From Actinomadura kijaniata NBRC 14229 (GTDB lineage Bacteria > Actinomycetota > Actinomycetes > Streptosporangiales > Streptosporangiaceae): DNA of 45,016 nucleotides. The notes below the pieces were generated by a model, which saw only the letters and a list, made by a program, of their open reading frames with translations, searched no databases and was not told the DNA's origin. Each line of letters begins with the position of its first letter. Positions within the stretch are counted from its first letter, which is position 1. A program made the position numbers and the translations under genes. The stretch covers positions 1 to 45,016 of the forward strand of contig NZ_BCQR01000097.1 in assembly GCF_001552175.1 (NCBI RefSeq). Direction: 5' to 3'. This document shows positions 43,772-45,016 of the stretch, piece by piece.

Positions 43772-45016
43772 TCATGCCTCTCCTCGAGCGGAGTCCAGCA
43801 GCCGGGCGAGTCCCGCCCGGCGGTCGTGCAGGTGCAGCCGCAGCACCGGCCGCCCGGCGGCGCTCGCCGCGCGGGCCACGCCCGACGCCCGGGCGCGCGC
43901 CAGCGCGCCCAGCGTCCCGCGACGTCCCGGCACCGGGACGTCGCGGGCGGCGTCGCCGGTCAACACCAGGTATACGCCCTTCTCGCGACGATCATTCCCG
44001 AACGCCGGGTAACGGCAACCCCAGGCGATCGTCACGGGGCGGGCACACCGGGCCGCCAGCAGCGCGGCCAGCCGCCGCACCTGCGCGCCTTCCCCGTGGA
44101 CCGGATCGGGGTCCAGGAAGGCGACGATCGTCAGGTGTCCCTCACCGGCCGCCCGGTCGGCGACCTCGGCCACCAGATCGTCCAGCGACGCGGCGGCCGC
44201 GAACGCCGGATCGGCGGTGGAGGCGGCCACCTCGCGTGCGGAGGGGCCGGAGGGGGACACCGGGTCCGCGGCGGACGCGGACCGGTCGGCACCCGTCCCC
44301 GGGACCGGGGACGGGGCCGGATGCGGAACGGGGGCGAACGGGTCGGCGCCCACCAGGTAGGCGGCGACGGCGGCGGCGTACTCCCACACCACCAGCTGCT
44401 CGGCGAGCGGCCCCGACACGGTCGCGTCGTCCTGGCGGGGACGGCCGTCCAGCGTCACCAGGAACAGGTCGTCGGCGGGCTGCACCGGCAGGCCGCCGTG
44501 CTGCACCAGCGGCAGCAGCCGTCCGCGCGTCGCGTCGGTCAGCAGCAGCGCGATCCAGTCGGCCAGTTCCGGCAGCGCCGCGGCGTAGCCGCCGAGCACG
44601 ACGGTGTCGCGGCCCGCGCGGGCCGCGCCGCCCAGGATCGCGCCCAGCACCAGGCCCGGGTTGTTCTCGGGGCGGGTCAGCGCGGGCAGCATCGCCGAGG
44701 CCCGGTCCAGCAGCCCCGCCACGTCCGCCCCGGCCAGCCCGGCGGGCACCAGCGCCTGCGGCGACAGCGCCGCGAACGGCGCCGCGGCGGGCGCCTCGAC
44801 CAGCGGGTGCCCGGCCTCCCCGGCGTACTTGGCGGCGGCCGTGCCCGGCTCGGCGACGGTCACGAACCGGTCGGCGGGGGACAGGTCCCGCTCGCGCAGC
44901 AGTCCGGCCAGCACCCGGGCGGCGGCCTCGTGGTCGGGGTCGTCGCCGGTCAGCACGAACACCGCGCGCGCCAGCCGGGCCGCGTCGTCGGCCAGCCGCA
45001 GCAGCGGGCCCGGCTC
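43772..45016 (-). CDS. pgi: Glucose-6-phosphate isomerase, actinobacterial type (5' end outside window)
   Basis: The C-terminal 414 residues of a glucose-6-phosphate isomerase. FVLTGDDPDHEAAARVLAGLL, SPQALVPAGLAGADVAGLLDRA, NNPGLVLGAILGGAARAGRDTVVLGG, SGPLAEQLVVWEYAAAVAAYLVGADPFAPV and GRPVLRLHLHDRRAGL match the divergent SIS-fold isomerases found beside zwf in streptomycetes and relatives. It interconverts glucose-6-phosphate and fructose-6-phosphate. An Ala/Ser/Pro-rich linker (VPHPAPSPVPGTGADRSASAADPVSPSGPSAREVA) splits the two halves of this region. The reading frame is open to the window edge, so the start is not seen. Confidence 0.85.
   Translation of the reverse strand, partial: EPGPLLRLADDAARLARAVFVLTGDDPDHEAAARVLAGLLRERDLSPADRFVTVAEPGTAAAKYAGEAGHPLVEAPAAAPFAALSPQALVPAGLAGADVAGLLDRASAMLPALTRPENNPGLVLGAILGGAARAGRDTVVLGGYAAALPELADWIALLLTDATRGRLLPLVQHGGLPVQPADDLFLVTLDGRPRQDDATVSGPLAEQLVVWEYAAAVAAYLVGADPFAPVPHPAPSPVPGTGADRSASAADPVSPSGPSAREVAASTADPAFAAAASLDDLVAEVADRAAGEGHLTIVAFLDPDPVHGEGAQVRRLAALLAARCARPVTIAWGCRYPAFGNDRREKGVYLVLTGDAARDVPVPGRRGTLGALARARASGVARAASAAGRPVLRLHLHDRRAGLARLLDSARGEA

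Noticed and set aside
1..45016. tRNA, rRNA, CRISPR arrays, insertion sequences and biosynthetic megasynthase genes
   Set aside because: None was recognised on reading both strands; no spaced direct-repeat array, transposase motif or modular synthase domain was seen.

Overview
The window comes from the chromosome of a very GC-rich actinomycete. Supporting signs are strong GC bias at third codon positions, frequent GTG/TTG starts, ATGA and GTGA stop/start overlaps, a pgi-zwf-opcA-pgl pentose-phosphate block (OpcA is an actinobacterial protein), and a WhiJ-type cluster of XRE/DUF5753, DUF397 and a small ATPase. My guess is an Actinomadura-like member of the Streptosporangiales; the family level is inference. 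I see no rRNA, tRNA, CRISPR array, insertion sequence or phage gene. About 42 genes fill nearly all of the sequence, two of them cut by the window ends, one frameshifted and one only a remnant.

Layout. 1-3.2 kb: a truncated ACT-domain protein, a carboxymuconolactone-decarboxylase-like protein, a GNAT acetyltransferase and an FAD oxidoreductase. 3.2-4.9 kb: a coupled three-gene operon (HTH protein, alpha/beta hydrolase, DUF4180) behind a perfect AT-rich inverted repeat. 4.9-10.5 kb: DUF6624, LysR, a small membrane protein, and two MFS exporters, the second divergent from an ArsR/DUF5937 regulator. 10.5-13.3 kb: a GH16-like hydrolase and a NudK-like Nudix protein in one operon, then a DeoR regulator followed by a decayed copy of the ArsR gene. 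13.3-16.8 kb: a TetR-controlled drug exporter with an esterase and a small unknown protein. 16.8-20.9 kb: an XRE/MmyB-type regulator divergent from an operon of three flavin/NADPH enone reductases. 20.9-23.6 kb: a secreted SH3-like protein and the WhiJ-like signalling cluster. 23.6-30.1 kb: HxlR and hydrolase, an uncharacterised protein, a Maf paralogue, GNAT, a secreted serine hydrolase, and ankyrin, pentapeptide-repeat and unknown proteins. 30.1-32.2 kb: TetR divergent from a stand-alone CYP102-like P450. 32.3-36.0 kb: histidine kinase, response regulator, ABC ATPase and permease. 36.2-38.9 kb: a second serine hydrolase coupled to a frameshifted TAP-like hydrolase. 38.9-45.0 kb: an L,D-transpeptidase lipoprotein and pgl, opcA, zwf and pgi (partial).

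How the parts work together. Most of the window is a series of small regulator-plus-target modules (LysR, ArsR, TetR twice, XRE, HxlR, two-component), usually divergent and often with a visible dyad operator between the partners. Their outputs are exporters, hydrolases and redox enzymes, which points to handling of small hydrophobic or xenobiotic compounds. The right end is housekeeping NADPH supply. Several genes have a -10-like TANNNT or CACAAT box 6-8 nt before the start codon, which suggests leaderless mRNAs.

The most interesting undescribed structure is an array of three 12-bp palindromes in exact 15-bp register (22261-22302). It lies between the two divergent promoters of the WhiJ-like cluster.
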